Origin: an uncultured Draconibacterium sp.
Lineage (GTDB): Bacteria; Bacteroidota; Bacteroidia; Bacteroidales; Prolixibacteraceae
NCBI RefSeq assembly: GCF_963676815.1
Contig: NZ_OY781365.1
Span: 992,001 to 1,056,000 of the forward strand
Direction of reading: 5' to 3'
DNA: 64,000 nt
The notes under the pieces are model-generated. The model saw only the letters and a list, made by a program, of their open reading frames with translations, had not been told where the DNA came from and searched no databases. Positions 8,573 to 18,561 of this stretch are shown piece by piece (positions within the stretch are counted from its first letter, which is position 1; each line of letters starts with the position of its first letter). Position numbers and translations under genes: made by a program.

Positions 8573-9865
8573 ATGGCTGACCCACAAAATATGCCCGAAG
8601 AATTTCTGCAATACATTTGGCAAAACCGGCTTTTCACTACAAGTCAGTTACAAACTGCTGAAGGCGATAAACTTGAGGTGATTGATCAAGGCAGAAAAAA
8701 TACTGACTCCGGCCCCGATTTTTTTAATGCCAAGATCAAAATAAACAATACTACCTGGGCCGGTAATATCGAAATCCATAAATCGGCATCCGACTGGAAA
8801 AAGCACGAACACACTAGCGACAAAGCTTACGACAATGTTGTTTTGCACGTAGTTGAAACCAACGACACAACAATAACCCGAAGTAATGGAGAAATAATTC
8901 CAACGCTGGTTTTGAACTACCCCGAACAACTAAAACACAATTACCAAAACCTGATAAATGCACAAACCTGGATCGCTTGCGAAAACCAGTTACATAAAGT
9001 TGATCCGATAATATTACAACTTGGTTTTAACCGCCTGATGATTGAACGGCTGGAAACAAAAACACAAACCATTGTACAGCAACTGGAACAAAATAACAAC
9101 AATTGGGAGGAGACATTTTTTCAGATATTGGCACGAATGTTTGGCTTTAAAGTTAATGCCGTGCCCTTTGAATTGCTGGCCAAATCTATCTCGATTCACA
9201 CCTTGCAAAAACATAAAAACAGCCTGTTTCAACTGGAAGCTCTATTATTCGGCAACTCCGGGCTACTAAACAAACAATTACTGGGCGATGAGTATTATCT
9301 TCGGCTTCGCGACGAGTATTCATTTCTTTACAAAAAGTACAATCTAAAAGGAATTGAAGGTCACTTGTGGAAATTTATGCGTTTGCGCCCGCCAAATTTC
9401 CCCACTATTCGCATTTCGCAGCTGGCGGCACTTATTTACCAATCAGAAGGTTTGTTTTCAAAAATACTGGAGATTGAGTCTACCGAAGCGCTAAAACAAT
9501 TGTTTAAGGTTAAAGCCTCGGAATACTGGGATTCGCATTACAACTTCAATAAATCATCGAAAAATACACAACCAAAGGAATTGGGCGACACTGCAGCCCA
9601 GATTCTGATTATCAATGTTATCGTTCCTTTTTTGTTCGTGTACGGCGAAAAACAAAACAAACACCACTTAAAAAACCGCGCACTCGATTTTCTGGAAAAT
9701 CTTCCGGAAGAAAAGAATTCCATCATAACAAAATGGTCGAAACTGGGTATTCAGGCACGCTCAGCTTTTGATTCGCAAGCTTTACTTCAACTAAAAAACT
9801 ATTACTGCGAATCAAAAAAATGTTTAAATTGCCAATTAGGGGTGAAATTGGTTTCATCAGCATAA
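8573..9865 (+). CDS. DUF2851 family protein
   Basis: A 430-residue cytosolic protein with the hallmark N-terminal region of DUF2851: PEEFLQYIWQNRLF, a DSGPDFFNAKIKI stretch, GNIEIHKSASDW and YDNVVLHVVE. This pattern (a conserved E in GNIEIH and an H/D-rich core) has a restriction-endonuclease-like look, but I know of no demonstrated activity. The C-terminus carries CESKKCLNCQLG, a possible metal site. The gene is followed 16 bp later by the K+ channel gene, suggesting co-transcription, though the functions seem unrelated. Confidence 0.85.
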   Translation: MADPQNMPEEFLQYIWQNRLFTTSQLQTAEGDKLEVIDQGRKNTDSGPDFFNAKIKINNTTWAGNIEIHKSASDWKKHEHTSDKAYDNVVLHVVETNDTTITRSNGEIIPTLVLNYPEQLKHNYQNLINAQTWIACENQLHKVDPIILQLGFNRLMIERLETKTQTIVQQLEQNNNNWEETFFQILARMFGFKVNAVPFELLAKSISIHTLQKHKNSLFQLEALLFGNSGLLNKQLLGDEYYLRLRDEYSFLYKKYNLKGIEGHLWKFMRLRPPNFPTIRISQLAALIYQSEGLFSKILEIESTEALKQLFKVKASEYWDSHYNFNKSSKNTQPKELGDTAAQILIINVIVPFLFVYGEKQNKHHLKNRALDFLENLPEEKNSIITKWSKLGIQARSAFDSQALLQLKNYYCESKKCLNCQLGVKLVSSA

Positions 9866-9881
9866 AATCAGAACGACTAAC

Positions 9882-10946
9882 ATGCCAACAAGTAGCCATC
9901 AATACAATAAATTTCAAGCGGTTTCGAGCAAAACCGTTAAAATCGGAATAGGTCTGCTTCTCTCGATTTTGATTTTTGGAACATCGGGTTATTATTATAT
10001 CGAAGAAATGACACTGCTCGACAGTGTTTATATGACAGTGATAACTATTTCAACGGTTGGATTTAAAGAGGTTGGCTCTCATCCCTTAACTCCTGATGGC
10101 AAGATTTTTACAATTGGTTTAATTATTATGAGCTTGGGTAGTTTGGCCTATGTTGGTTCAAACATGGCCCGCTTTGTTTTCGACGGAGAATTGGCAAACT
10201 ATATAAAAACGTACAGGGTGGATAAGAAAATTGCAAAACTAAAAGACCACGTTATAATTGTGGGCTACGGAAGAAATGGCGAGCAGGCAGCCATGGAACT
10301 GGAAGAGAACAATGTTGAGTTTGTAATTCTCGATAAACGTGATAATGTTATTTCGAGAATACGGCAAAATCCGAACATACTTTACATTAAAGGCGATGCA
10401 ACACACGAAGAAATACTTGAGCAAGCCGGGATTAACCGGGCAAGAGCTTTAATTGCCACTACTCCAACTGATGCTGACAATGTTTTTGTAGTACTAACCG
10501 CACGAAGCATGAACCCGGGACTTACCGTAATAAGTCGCGCCTCGGAACTGGAAAGCCAGATGAAACTAAAGCGTGCCGGCGCCACCAATGTTATTATGCC
10601 TGAACGTATTGGCGGACAACGTATGGCCAAGTTGGTACATCAACCCGATGTTGTTGAATTTATCGAATATATTTTGTTGCAAAAATCGCAGGATGTTACA
10701 CTTGAAGAAGTTCCGTGTAAAAACCTGGCACAACGTTTTGTAGGCAAATCAATTGCCGAATTGAAAGTACGTGAAACAACAGGCGCCAACATAATTGGAA
10801 TAAAAATAAGCGGCGCACGATACGTTTTTAATCCCGATCCACAAATGATACTTTCGCGTAACGATCAGCTTTTTGTTTTGGGAAATCCAGTACAAATAAA
10901 ACGCCTGAAAGAAGTAATGGAAAGCGAAGTGAAGTTAACGAGTTAA
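9882..10946 (+). CDS. Two-TM potassium channel with RCK (TrkA-N/TrkA-C) domains
   Basis: A 354-residue MthK-like channel subunit. TM1 is at about residues 20-38, the pore loop with selectivity filter TISTVGF at 55-61, and TM2 at about 76-98. A TrkA-N Rossmann domain follows (HVIIVGYGRNGEQAAMEL, from 123), binding nucleotide, then a TrkA-C domain (about 260-345). The filter reads TVGF rather than TVGYG, a tolerated variant. The protein would sit in the inner membrane as a tetramer and carry K+ under ligand control. It lies 2 bp upstream of the next start, so the two are co-transcribed. Confidence 0.9.
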   Translation: MPTSSHQYNKFQAVSSKTVKIGIGLLLSILIFGTSGYYYIEEMTLLDSVYMTVITISTVGFKEVGSHPLTPDGKIFTIGLIIMSLGSLAYVGSNMARFVFDGELANYIKTYRVDKKIAKLKDHVIIVGYGRNGEQAAMELEENNVEFVILDKRDNVISRIRQNPNILYIKGDATHEEILEQAGINRARALIATTPTDADNVFVVLTARSMNPGLTVISRASELESQMKLKRAGATNVIMPERIGGQRMAKLVHQPDVVEFIEYILLQKSQDVTLEEVPCKNLAQRFVGKSIAELKVRETTGANIIGIKISGARYVFNPDPQMILSRNDQLFVLGNPVQIKRLKEVMESEVKLTS

Positions 10947-10948
10947 GT

Positions 10949-12205
10949 ATGATGAAATTGAAATTCCTGTTTTATTCCCTTCTTACATTTTTTTGTTGTG
11001 TTGGTTTTCTGACGGTTGAGGCGCAAATTATTCAGTTCCGTGGTCCTAATCGCAATGGCATTTTTCCCGATAAAGGTTTGCTAAAACAATGGCCCGAAAC
11101 TGGCCCTGAAACCTTGTGGATTGCTGAAGATCTTGGAAAAAGCAATGCATCGACTATTGCCACCGAAAACAGAATTTATACCACCGGGAATTTCGATTCA
11201 CTCGAGTATATAAGCTGTCTTGATTTACAGGGAAATATTCTTTGGAAAAAACCATATGGCAAAGCGTCGAAAAATTCATATCCTGAAGCGCGTTGTACAC
11301 CAACACTGGAAGAAAACCGTTTATACCTGCTATCGGGAATGGACCAAATGGCCTGCTTAAATGCAGAAAACGGAGAACTTATCTGGCAGGTTGATTTACA
11401 CCAAAAATATCAAAGCGACTGGGACATGTTTGGAGTTTCCGAATCTCCACTTTTGGTTGACGACAAAGTAATTGCAACAATTGGTGGCGAAACAGCCATG
11501 GTTCTAGCACTTGATAAAATGACCGGAGAGTTGATATGGAAATCAGAAACGATGCATGCAAAACGTTCGAATATAACCCCCGCACTGATTGAGCACTGCG
11601 GAGAAAAATACATTATTACGGCCAACCAAACGCACGTTATTAGCCTAAGTGCCAAAACCGGCGAAATCATGTGGAGCTTTCATCACAATCATTTAAGCCC
11701 AAATGGAGATAACACAACAATCCTAACCAACGTGCCTACTTATCACGACAGCTGTGTTTGGATAACTAGTGGCTGGGATGTTCAGTCGTCGATGCTTAAA
11801 ATCGCTCCCGACGGGAAATCAATAATCGAAAAATTCACCGATCAAACTTTTGATAATGCCAACCACGGCGTAGTTCTTGTCGATGGTTTTCTGTACGGCT
11901 CAAACTTTACTGGTCGGCAAAGTGGAAAATGGATTTGCATGAACTGGGATACAGGCGAAATTGTGTGGATTGCTGATTTTAATACCAAAGGACCAATAAT
12001 TTCTGCCGATAATATGTTATACCTTTGCGATGAAAAACGAGGCAACATGGCATTGGTAAAAGCCACTCCAAAGAATTTCGAGCTGGTAAGCCAGTTTAAA
12101 ATCCAATATGGCTCGGGGCCATATTGGTCGAGGCCGGCTATTTACAACGGAATGCTTTTGGTGAGGCACGGCGAGGTTCTTGTTGCCTACAACATAAAAG
12201 AATAG
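10949..12205 (+). CDS. Exported PQQ-like beta-propeller protein
   Basis: 418 residues with a signal peptide (hydrophobic core LFYSLLTFFCCVGFL, cleavage after VEA). The mature part is a WD/PQQ-like propeller: FRGPNRNGIFPDKG near the start and repeats such as NAENGELIWQVDL, DKMTGELIWKSE, SAKTGEIMWSF and NWDTGEIVWIADF. These are structural propeller blades; I see nothing proving PQQ binding or dehydrogenase activity, and similar proteins are usually of unknown function. Its start is 2 bp after the K+ channel stop. Confidence 0.85.
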   Translation: MMKLKFLFYSLLTFFCCVGFLTVEAQIIQFRGPNRNGIFPDKGLLKQWPETGPETLWIAEDLGKSNASTIATENRIYTTGNFDSLEYISCLDLQGNILWKKPYGKASKNSYPEARCTPTLEENRLYLLSGMDQMACLNAENGELIWQVDLHQKYQSDWDMFGVSESPLLVDDKVIATIGGETAMVLALDKMTGELIWKSETMHAKRSNITPALIEHCGEKYIITANQTHVISLSAKTGEIMWSFHHNHLSPNGDNTTILTNVPTYHDSCVWITSGWDVQSSMLKIAPDGKSIIEKFTDQTFDNANHGVVLVDGFLYGSNFTGRQSGKWICMNWDTGEIVWIADFNTKGPIISADNMLYLCDEKRGNMALVKATPKNFELVSQFKIQYGSGPYWSRPAIYNGMLLVRHGEVLVAYNIKE

Positions 12206-12283
12206 TTATAATCAGAAAAACTTCAGTGGCAAATGTCCTGTAAAGCGAGCTAGATACCAGTGAATATTTTCATGATTCTGTTT

Positions 12284-13213
12284 ATGAAGAAAATAAAATT
12301 TGAATACCGAATTACGATACTTTACCTTTTAATTGGAGGGTTTTGGATTATTTTCTCGGACAAGTTTTTACTTACTATAACCGGCGATCGCGAGCTGTTA
12401 ACCGAATTACAAACCTACAAAGGATGGTTTTATGTGGCAACCACATCATTCCTGCTTTTTCTGCTGTTAAAATCACATCTTAAGAAATTGCGTAAAGCCG
12501 AGTCGGAGGCAAAAAAAAGCAACGAACTTAAAACGGCGTTTTTACAAAATATCTCGCACGAAATCAGAACTCCGATGAATAGCATTATCGGATTTTCAGA
12601 TGTTCTAAACTCACAAAAACTAAGTGAAAAACAAATAAAACAATTTCTTGCCATTATTCGAAACAGCTCGAACCAGCTGCTTTATGTTGTAGATGAATTA
12701 CTTGAAATTTCGATGTTGGAAACCAAAAATGTGAAAGTTCACCACGATACTTTTTTACTCAACAAACTGATTGATGAAGTTGACGAGGCATTTTCGTCGA
12801 TGGTTAAAAATGAGATAAAGTTTAAAGTGGAGAAAGGACTCAGTGATAATGAAAGCCATGTTGTAACCGATTCAGGGAAACTGCGTTTGATAATTATGAA
12901 TTTACTACATAACGCGAATAAATATACCGCATCGGGCAGTATAAAGCTAAGTTATATACTTAAAGATGAGATGTTGATTTTTACAGTTGAAGACACCGGA
13001 ATTGGTATTGAAGCAGATAAACAAGAATATATTTTTACACGTTTTCAGAAAGCACACGACGAAAAAAATGAAACATACGATGGTGTGGGCTTGGGTCTTG
13101 CCATTTGCAAAGGCAATATAAATCTGCTAAACGGCGATATTGGATTTTCTACAGTAACCGGAAAAGGATCTGTGTTCTATTTTCGTATTCCTTACGTTCG
13201 TGCTACTCAATAA
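12284..13213 (+). CDS. Membrane sensor histidine kinase (orphan)
   Basis: About 309 residues from the ATG at 12284 (in-frame alternatives at 12260 GTG and 12272 ATG). Two N-terminal membrane segments (ITILYLLIGGFWIIFS and a FLLFLLL stretch) flank a short extracytoplasmic loop of about 30 residues, then the HisKA domain with NISHEIRTPMN (phospho-His near residue 92). The ATPase domain shows NLLHNANKYT (N box), VEDTGIGI (G1) and GVGLGLAI (G2). The sensing loop is tiny, so the signal may be membrane-borne or cytosolic. No response regulator is adjacent. Confidence 0.9.
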   Translation: MKKIKFEYRITILYLLIGGFWIIFSDKFLLTITGDRELLTELQTYKGWFYVATTSFLLFLLLKSHLKKLRKAESEAKKSNELKTAFLQNISHEIRTPMNSIIGFSDVLNSQKLSEKQIKQFLAIIRNSSNQLLYVVDELLEISMLETKNVKVHHDTFLLNKLIDEVDEAFSSMVKNEIKFKVEKGLSDNESHVVTDSGKLRLIIMNLLHNANKYTASGSIKLSYILKDEMLIFTVEDTGIGIEADKQEYIFTRFQKAHDEKNETYDGVGLGLAICKGNINLLNGDIGFSTVTGKGSVFYFRIPYVRATQ

Positions 13214-13312
13214 GCGCACTTTATTCCAACGTTTTCAATTAACATAGTTTAGTTTTTTTTCAGCTACCTTAAAACATGTAATCACGATATTTGTGCCGAA
13301 AACTAAACAAAA

Positions 13313-13981
13313 ATGAAAACATTAACCATTCTGTTAACCGTAGTGTGTTGTATAAACGCATATGCACAAGATTCAACTTACATTATTGAAGGCCAAACTG
13401 TTGATGCCAGAGGAGCTGTAATTGCTGATGTTTATGTTATAAATCCCAGAACCATGGAAAAAGATATTACACGCGCCAATGGTGTTTTTAAACTCGCGGT
13501 TAGCGCCGGCGATTCATTGATTTTTTCTCATATTTCTTACTTCCGGGTTTCGGTAAATGTACACCAACTGTTAAAAAATCCGGTAGTTACACTCGAATCA
13601 GAAGACCAACAAATTCCCGAGGTAGTGGTTAGCCCTGAACAAAAATCGGACTTAAAACGTGCTAAGCAAAACCTTGAATTTCTTGACGACTACAAACCAC
13701 TGAAGTACAATAAAATGCAACCTGAAAGCGATCCCACTACAACGATTATGACCGAACACAACCGACTTATGCGAACCGAAGCCGGCTCGGTAAGTCTTTT
13801 ACCCATTTTGGGCGTTCCTATTAATGCTATCGACAAGGCTGTACAAAAACGGAAAAGGCGAAAAATGTACAGAACAGATTATTATTCTACCCGAAAAGTT
13901 AAAAAGCCACCGATTCAAACAGAGTCTGAAACAGAACAGGATTCAACTAACGCTCTGGCTCCGCATCAAAACGTTCGATAA
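13313..13981 (+). CDS. Exported carboxypeptidase-regulatory-like domain protein
   Basis: 222 residues with a signal peptide ending AYAQ (about residue 19), then a CarboxypepD_reg-like beta-sandwich: IIEGQTVDARGAVIADVYVIN, then a GVFKLAVSAGDSLIFSHISY stretch. This module is the same fold as the N-terminal domain of TonB-dependent receptors, but no plug or barrel follows. The C-terminal third is basic (KRKRRKMYRT) and low in complexity. Periplasmic or outer-membrane-associated; function unknown. Its last 35 bp overlap the 3' end of the convergent PorE-like gene. Confidence 0.75.
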   Translation: MKTLTILLTVVCCINAYAQDSTYIIEGQTVDARGAVIADVYVINPRTMEKDITRANGVFKLAVSAGDSLIFSHISYFRVSVNVHQLLKNPVVTLESEDQQIPEVVVSPEQKSDLKRAKQNLEFLDDYKPLKYNKMQPESDPTTTIMTEHNRLMRTEAGSVSLLPILGVPINAIDKAVQKRKRRKMYRTDYYSTRKVKKPPIQTESETEQDSTNALAPHQNVR

Positions 13982-15944
13982 AGTCAGTGGACAATACTCT
14001 AAATTCGGTTCTACGATTAATACTGTTGGCAATTTCCTGCTGAGCTTCGGGCAGTTTTGTAATAAACTCCTCGGTAAGTTCATCGCCACGTTTTAAAAAG
14101 TCGTACTGATCGGCTAATTTTCGGGTAACAGCTTTTGGCCATGTTTCGCCATATCCTTTAGCTACCAACCTATCCGGATTTATTCCTTTTTCAATCAGGT
14201 AATCGACTACACTTTGTGCACGTTTTTGCGACAGATCAAAGTTAAACTGATCGCTACCCACATGGTCGGTATGCGCCATCAGCTCAATGGTAATTGTTGG
14301 GTTAAATACCAATATCTCAACCAAAGTATCCAAGGCCACTTTCGAGCTTTCAAGCAATTCCCAGCTGCCAAATTCGTAATTAATGTTATCAACTCTTATC
14401 GGTGCATCAGTTGGAGTCAGATTCATGGTAAAGCGAAAATCTTTACTGTCTTCCATTCCAATGGTATTCACCGCTGCTTTATCGCGTAAAAAACCATCTT
14501 TAAAAGCCGCAAATACATATTCCGTTTCAGGCTTCAGTTTCATTTTAAACCGGCCGCCACGCGCCCGCACCTTTAAATTGGTTCCATCTGTTCCGATTAC
14601 ACGCATTGTTGACCCATCGAGATGCGATGCCGTTTCCTTGTTGAATACATCGATTTCGATTTGATAAACTTTTGGTGGTACTACAAAAGAGTAAATATCA
14701 TCGCCACGTGATCCTTTACGGTTTGAAGTGAACATTCCTTTATTCTCGCCTGTAACAAAGGCAATTCCAAAATCGTCGGCAGGCGAATTCATTGGCGACC
14801 CCATGTTCTCAATTATCCAAATATTATCCTCGTTTTTATGGGCATGATAAAGGTCAAAACCTCCTTGACCGATGTGTCCATTCGAAGCAAAATAAAGCTC
14901 GCCGTTATCACGTACAAATGGAAACATTTCGTCGCCGGCAGTATTTATAACCGGGCCAAGATTTACCGGCCTACCATAACTTCCACCCTCAATTGTTGCT
15001 TTCCAAATATCTTTTCCGCCCTGTCCGCCGGGCATATCCGATACAAAATAAATTTCCATTCCATCGGCGCTAAGAGCCGGATGAGCTGCAATAATACTGT
15101 CACCAACAATCTGCAGTTTTATTGGTCCCGACCATGATCCGCGCGATTGCGAAGTAGAATAAAGTTCGGCTCCCATTGGTTGCGATTTATCGTATCGGCA
15201 GCGGGTAAAAATCATCTCTTCACCGGTTGAACTCAGTGTTACAGCACCTTCTTCATCACCGGTATTAATAATCAGGTTCTCGTCAAGCAATTTTGGTTTT
15301 TCCCATTTCTGGCGCTGGATATCAAAAGTTGCACGGTAGATATCGGTGTATTTTTGCCCCGTTATCATACTCTCCTTCCTGCCGGTAGACGCTTCTCTTG
15401 ATGAAGTAAAAAATATCTCGTTGTCGCGACCGCCAACAAAAACAGGAGAAAAATCACTCTCGCGTGAGTTTATTTCTTTTATCGGATTAATAATGTGTCG
15501 TGTTGGATTAGCCACCCATTCCTGCGTTTTTTGCATGGCTTCAACACCATCCAGTGCGCGTTGATCGCCGGGAACCGAATCAAGGTATGTCCTGTACGTT
15601 TCGTAAGCCTCTTCATACTTTTGTGTAATCCGCAACATATCGGCATAATGCAACAGTGCTTCGGTATCATCATATCCCAAACGAATGGCAAACTTGTAAT
15701 TCTGGGCGGCATAATCATACATTCCTATAGCCCGATAACATTCGGCCAACTGAAATGCATATTCGATTCGTTTTTCACGGTTCTTTTCTTTTTTTCTCGC
15801 CTTACGGTATTTATCAATGGCTTTGTAATATTCGCCAATATCCTGCGACAACAGAGCATCGCGCCCGTGCTTAGCCGAGCCGCACCCACTTAAAAATATG
15901 ATTATAATAAAAAAAACAGCTAGTTTAACCTGCTTCATACCCAT
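13947..15944 (-). CDS. PorE-like lipoprotein: TPR, PD40 propeller, regulatory-like domain, OmpA C-terminal domain
   Basis: 665 residues. Lipoprotein signal with lipobox FLSGC (Cys 21). Domain order: TPR repeats (about 30-130, AFQLAECYRAIGMYDYAA), a beta-propeller of PD40 blades (about 165-420: SPVFVGGRDNEIFFTSS, HPALSADGMEIYFVSD, MFPFVRDNGELYFASNG), a carboxypeptidase-regulatory-like domain (about 430-520), and an OmpA peptidoglycan-binding domain (ELMAHTDHVGSDQFNF, QKRAQSVVDYLIEKG). Length and order match PorE, the T9SS component that anchors the machinery to peptidoglycan. That assignment is inferred from architecture; paralogues with this layout exist. The many T9SS sorting domains nearby show that the host uses this system. 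Confidence 0.8.
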   Translation of the reverse strand: MGMKQVKLAVFFIIIIFLSGCGSAKHGRDALLSQDIGEYYKAIDKYRKARKKEKNREKRIEYAFQLAECYRAIGMYDYAAQNYKFAIRLGYDDTEALLHYADMLRITQKYEEAYETYRTYLDSVPGDQRALDGVEAMQKTQEWVANPTRHIINPIKEINSRESDFSPVFVGGRDNEIFFTSSREASTGRKESMITGQKYTDIYRATFDIQRQKWEKPKLLDENLIINTGDEEGAVTLSSTGEEMIFTRCRYDKSQPMGAELYSTSQSRGSWSGPIKLQIVGDSIIAAHPALSADGMEIYFVSDMPGGQGGKDIWKATIEGGSYGRPVNLGPVINTAGDEMFPFVRDNGELYFASNGHIGQGGFDLYHAHKNEDNIWIIENMGSPMNSPADDFGIAFVTGENKGMFTSNRKGSRGDDIYSFVVPPKVYQIEIDVFNKETASHLDGSTMRVIGTDGTNLKVRARGGRFKMKLKPETEYVFAAFKDGFLRDKAAVNTIGMEDSKDFRFTMNLTPTDAPIRVDNINYEFGSWELLESSKVALDTLVEILVFNPTITIELMAHTDHVGSDQFNFDLSQKRAQSVVDYLIEKGINPDRLVAKGYGETWPKAVTRKLADQYDFLKRGDELTEEFITKLPEAQQEIANSINRRTEFRVLSTDFIERFDAEPER

Positions 15945-16047
15945 TCAATTTCGGGGAGTAAAAGTAAAATTTTTTTACCGACTATTTCTAATAAAATTAT
16001 TTCGTCGTTAAACTAACGAATTATTAGTTGCTTAAGTATACAGAAAC

Positions 16048-16083
16048 GAAAAAAGACTTTCCGAAAATCAGAAAGTCCTTTTT
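16048..16083 (-). terminator. Rho-independent terminator after the type III glutamine synthetase
   Basis: On the minus strand AAAGGACTTTC, a 9-nt loop and GAAAGTCTTTT form an 11-bp stem (one G-U pair) ending in a T-run, 21 bp past the stop of the gene at 16104. Confidence 0.8.
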
Positions 16084-16103
16084 GTATGCTCGTAAATTTG
16101 GTT

Positions 16104-18293
16104 TTATCGAACAAAAAGCAGCTCGCGGTACTTTGGCAAAGGCCATTTTTCATTGTCAACAATAAGTTCAAGCCTGTCGATATGATCGCGAATTTCATCC
16201 AAAAACGGACGCACTTCTTTATCGTATTCTTTCGATCTTTCAACTACATCTTCCACCTTATTGGCTTTGGCACGGGCAGCAATCATTTCTTTGCGTTTGG
16301 CTTTAATTGCTGAAATATGGCTTCCTACTTCTCTTATCAGCTCTAACCTGCCGCCGGCAAGCGACTGAAACTCATCTTCAGGAAATACTTCTTTCAGGTT
16401 CTTCACATTTTCAAGCAACATGGTTTGATACTCAACTGCAGTAGGCACAATGTGATTAATGGCAATATCAGCAAGAACACGCGATTCAATTTGAACCTTC
16501 ATAATGAATTTCTCGTATTCAACTTCTACTCTGCCTTCAAGCTCGGATTTATTAAAAATACCATTTCGTTTAAACAGCTCAATATAATCTTCGCGAAGAT
16601 AAGCTGCCAGCGATTCCGGCACGCTTCCAATATTTGTTAAGCCTCTTTTCTCGGCTTCTTTTACCCAGTCATCGCTATAACCATCTCCGTTAAAACGAAT
16701 TGGTTTGGTATCGATGATCAAAGTTTTTAGCACCTGGAAGATCGCTTCATCTTTTTTAACTCCCTTTTCAATGTGCGAATCAACTTCGGCTTTAAATTTC
16801 TTCAACTGGTCAGCCACCGCTGTGTTTAGCACAATTAATGCCGATGCGTTGTTTGCCATCGATCCAACAGCGCGGAATTCAAAACGGTTTCCGGTGAATG
16901 CGAATGGCGATGTGCGGTTTCGGTCGGTATTGTCGAGTATAATCTCCGGAATACGACCAATATTCAGTTTTAATGCTGTTTTTTCATCCGGAGTCATTTT
17001 ACGGTCAACCACCGCTTCTTCCATCAAATCCAACATTGCAGAAACTTCTGATCCGAGGAAAACTGAAATAATTGACGGAGGAGCTTCGTTGGCTCCCAAA
17101 CGGTGCTGGTTTGATGCTGTTAAAATACTGGCACGCAACAAATCCTGATTGTCGTAAACCGCTTTTAGTGTATTGATTACAAAAGTTAAAAACTGAAGAT
17201 TCGATTTTGGATTTTTACCCGGAGAATACAAATTCACGCCCGTATCGGTTGATAGCGACCAGTTATTGTGTTTTCCTGATCCGTTAATTCCGGCAAAAGG
17301 TTTTTCGTGGAAAAGAATGCGGAATTTATGACGGCGCGCAATTTTCTGCATAATATCCATACACAACTGGTTGTGGTCGTTGGCCAGGTTGGCTTCTTCG
17401 TAAATCGGAGCCAGCTCAAATTGATTTGGTGCCACCTCGTTATGGCGCGTTTTTACCGGTATCCCCAGTTTGTAGGCTTCATTCTCAACATCCTGCATAA
17501 ATTTATTTACGCGTGTTGGAATTGATGAGAAATAATGGTCGTCGAGTTGCTGATCTTTAGATGATGCGTGGCCCATCAAAGTTCGTCCGGTTAAAACCAG
17601 GTCGGGACGAGCCATATACAATGCTTCATCAATCAGAAAATATTCTTGTTCCCAACCAAGATTTGCGGTTACACGCGACACATTTTTATCGAAATACTGA
17701 CAAACGCTGGTGGCAGCTTTATCAACGGTATTTAGCGCACGCAGCAACGGTGTTTTATAATCGAGCGCTTCGCCGGTATACGAAATAAAAATGGTAGGAA
17801 TTGTTAAGGTAGTTTCGCTTATAAATGCCGGAGATGATGGATCCCAGGCTGTGTAGCCCCTTGCTTCGAAAGTTTGGCGAATTCCGCCACTGGGAAACGA
17901 CGATGCATCAGGTTCCTGCTGTGCCAGCAATGTACCCGAGAACGATTCGATAACACCACCGTCAGCACCGTGAACAATAAATGCGTCGTGTTTTTCAGCA
18001 GTTCCGTCAGTTAACGGATGAAACCAGTGCGTGTAGTGGGTTGCACCGTTTTCAATTGCCCAGGCTTTCATTCCCTGCGCTACCTGGTCGGCCATTTTAC
18101 GGTCAACTATTGTTCCGCGTTCAACGGCATCGGTAACCGCTTTGTATGCTTCGCGCGACAAATATTTTTTCATTTTTGCCTGATCGAATACCAACATACC
18201 GTAGTAATCGGAAACCAGGTTATCTTCGCGTTCGATTTCTACCGGCTTACGGTTAAGCACTTCATCAAGTGCTTTAAATCTAAATTGTGCCAT
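16104..18293 (-). CDS. glnN: Glutamine synthetase type III
   Basis: ATP-dependent synthesis of glutamine from glutamate and ammonia. The 729-residue length is diagnostic of GSIII. Visible signatures include GATHYTHWFHPLTDGTAEKHDAF, SSFPSGGIRQTFEARGYTAWDPSSP (parts), NLGWEQEYFLIDE, KTRHNEVAPNQFELAP, GSGKHNNWSLSTD and FTGNRFEFRAVGS. GSIII is the usual main enzyme in many Bacteroidota and acts as a dodecamer. It is divergent from the GSI-like gene across a 268-bp shared region holding a TATTTTTG -7 box. Identification is secure. Confidence 0.96.
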   Translation of the reverse strand: MAQFRFKALDEVLNRKPVEIEREDNLVSDYYGMLVFDQAKMKKYLSREAYKAVTDAVERGTIVDRKMADQVAQGMKAWAIENGATHYTHWFHPLTDGTAEKHDAFIVHGADGGVIESFSGTLLAQQEPDASSFPSGGIRQTFEARGYTAWDPSSPAFISETTLTIPTIFISYTGEALDYKTPLLRALNTVDKAATSVCQYFDKNVSRVTANLGWEQEYFLIDEALYMARPDLVLTGRTLMGHASSKDQQLDDHYFSSIPTRVNKFMQDVENEAYKLGIPVKTRHNEVAPNQFELAPIYEEANLANDHNQLCMDIMQKIARRHKFRILFHEKPFAGINGSGKHNNWSLSTDTGVNLYSPGKNPKSNLQFLTFVINTLKAVYDNQDLLRASILTASNQHRLGANEAPPSIISVFLGSEVSAMLDLMEEAVVDRKMTPDEKTALKLNIGRIPEIILDNTDRNRTSPFAFTGNRFEFRAVGSMANNASALIVLNTAVADQLKKFKAEVDSHIEKGVKKDEAIFQVLKTLIIDTKPIRFNGDGYSDDWVKEAEKRGLTNIGSVPESLAAYLREDYIELFKRNGIFNKSELEGRVEVEYEKFIMKVQIESRVLADIAINHIVPTAVEYQTMLLENVKNLKEVFPEDEFQSLAGGRLELIREVGSHISAIKAKRKEMIAARAKANKVEDVVERSKEYDKEVRPFLDEIRDHIDRLELIVDNEKWPLPKYRELLFVR

Positions 18294-18333
18294 GATTAAT
18301 TTTATTTAAGTCTGTTGTTTTTTGTCTGTCCTC

Positions 18334-18341
18334 CAAAAATA
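18334..18341 (-). promoter_or_regulatory. -7 box upstream of glnN
   Basis: Minus-strand TATTTTTG, matching TAnnTTTG, 41 bp before the ATG at 18293. The same octamer appears before the GSII gene at 24621-24628. No clear -33 box. Confidence 0.35.
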
Positions 18342-18561
18342 ATATTTTCCGCGCGCAACACTGACATTTATCATGCTATTTGCGCGTTTTTTAAGAATAT
18401 ATTTAACAAAGCCTCATTCTGAAAGGGGTAATTCTGGAAAATTTCTATTTTTTACAACAAGCAGCCTATTTAAAGAATCGCACGAATAATAAAAAGTTGT
18501 AAAGCCGATATTTGTTATTTCCTCAAACATCGTTTATTTTAAATCAAATTTGATGCATGCA

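Noticed and set aside
10949..12205. PQQ-dependent alcohol dehydrogenase
   Set aside because: Only propeller repeats are visible; no cofactor or catalytic residues typical of the enzyme.
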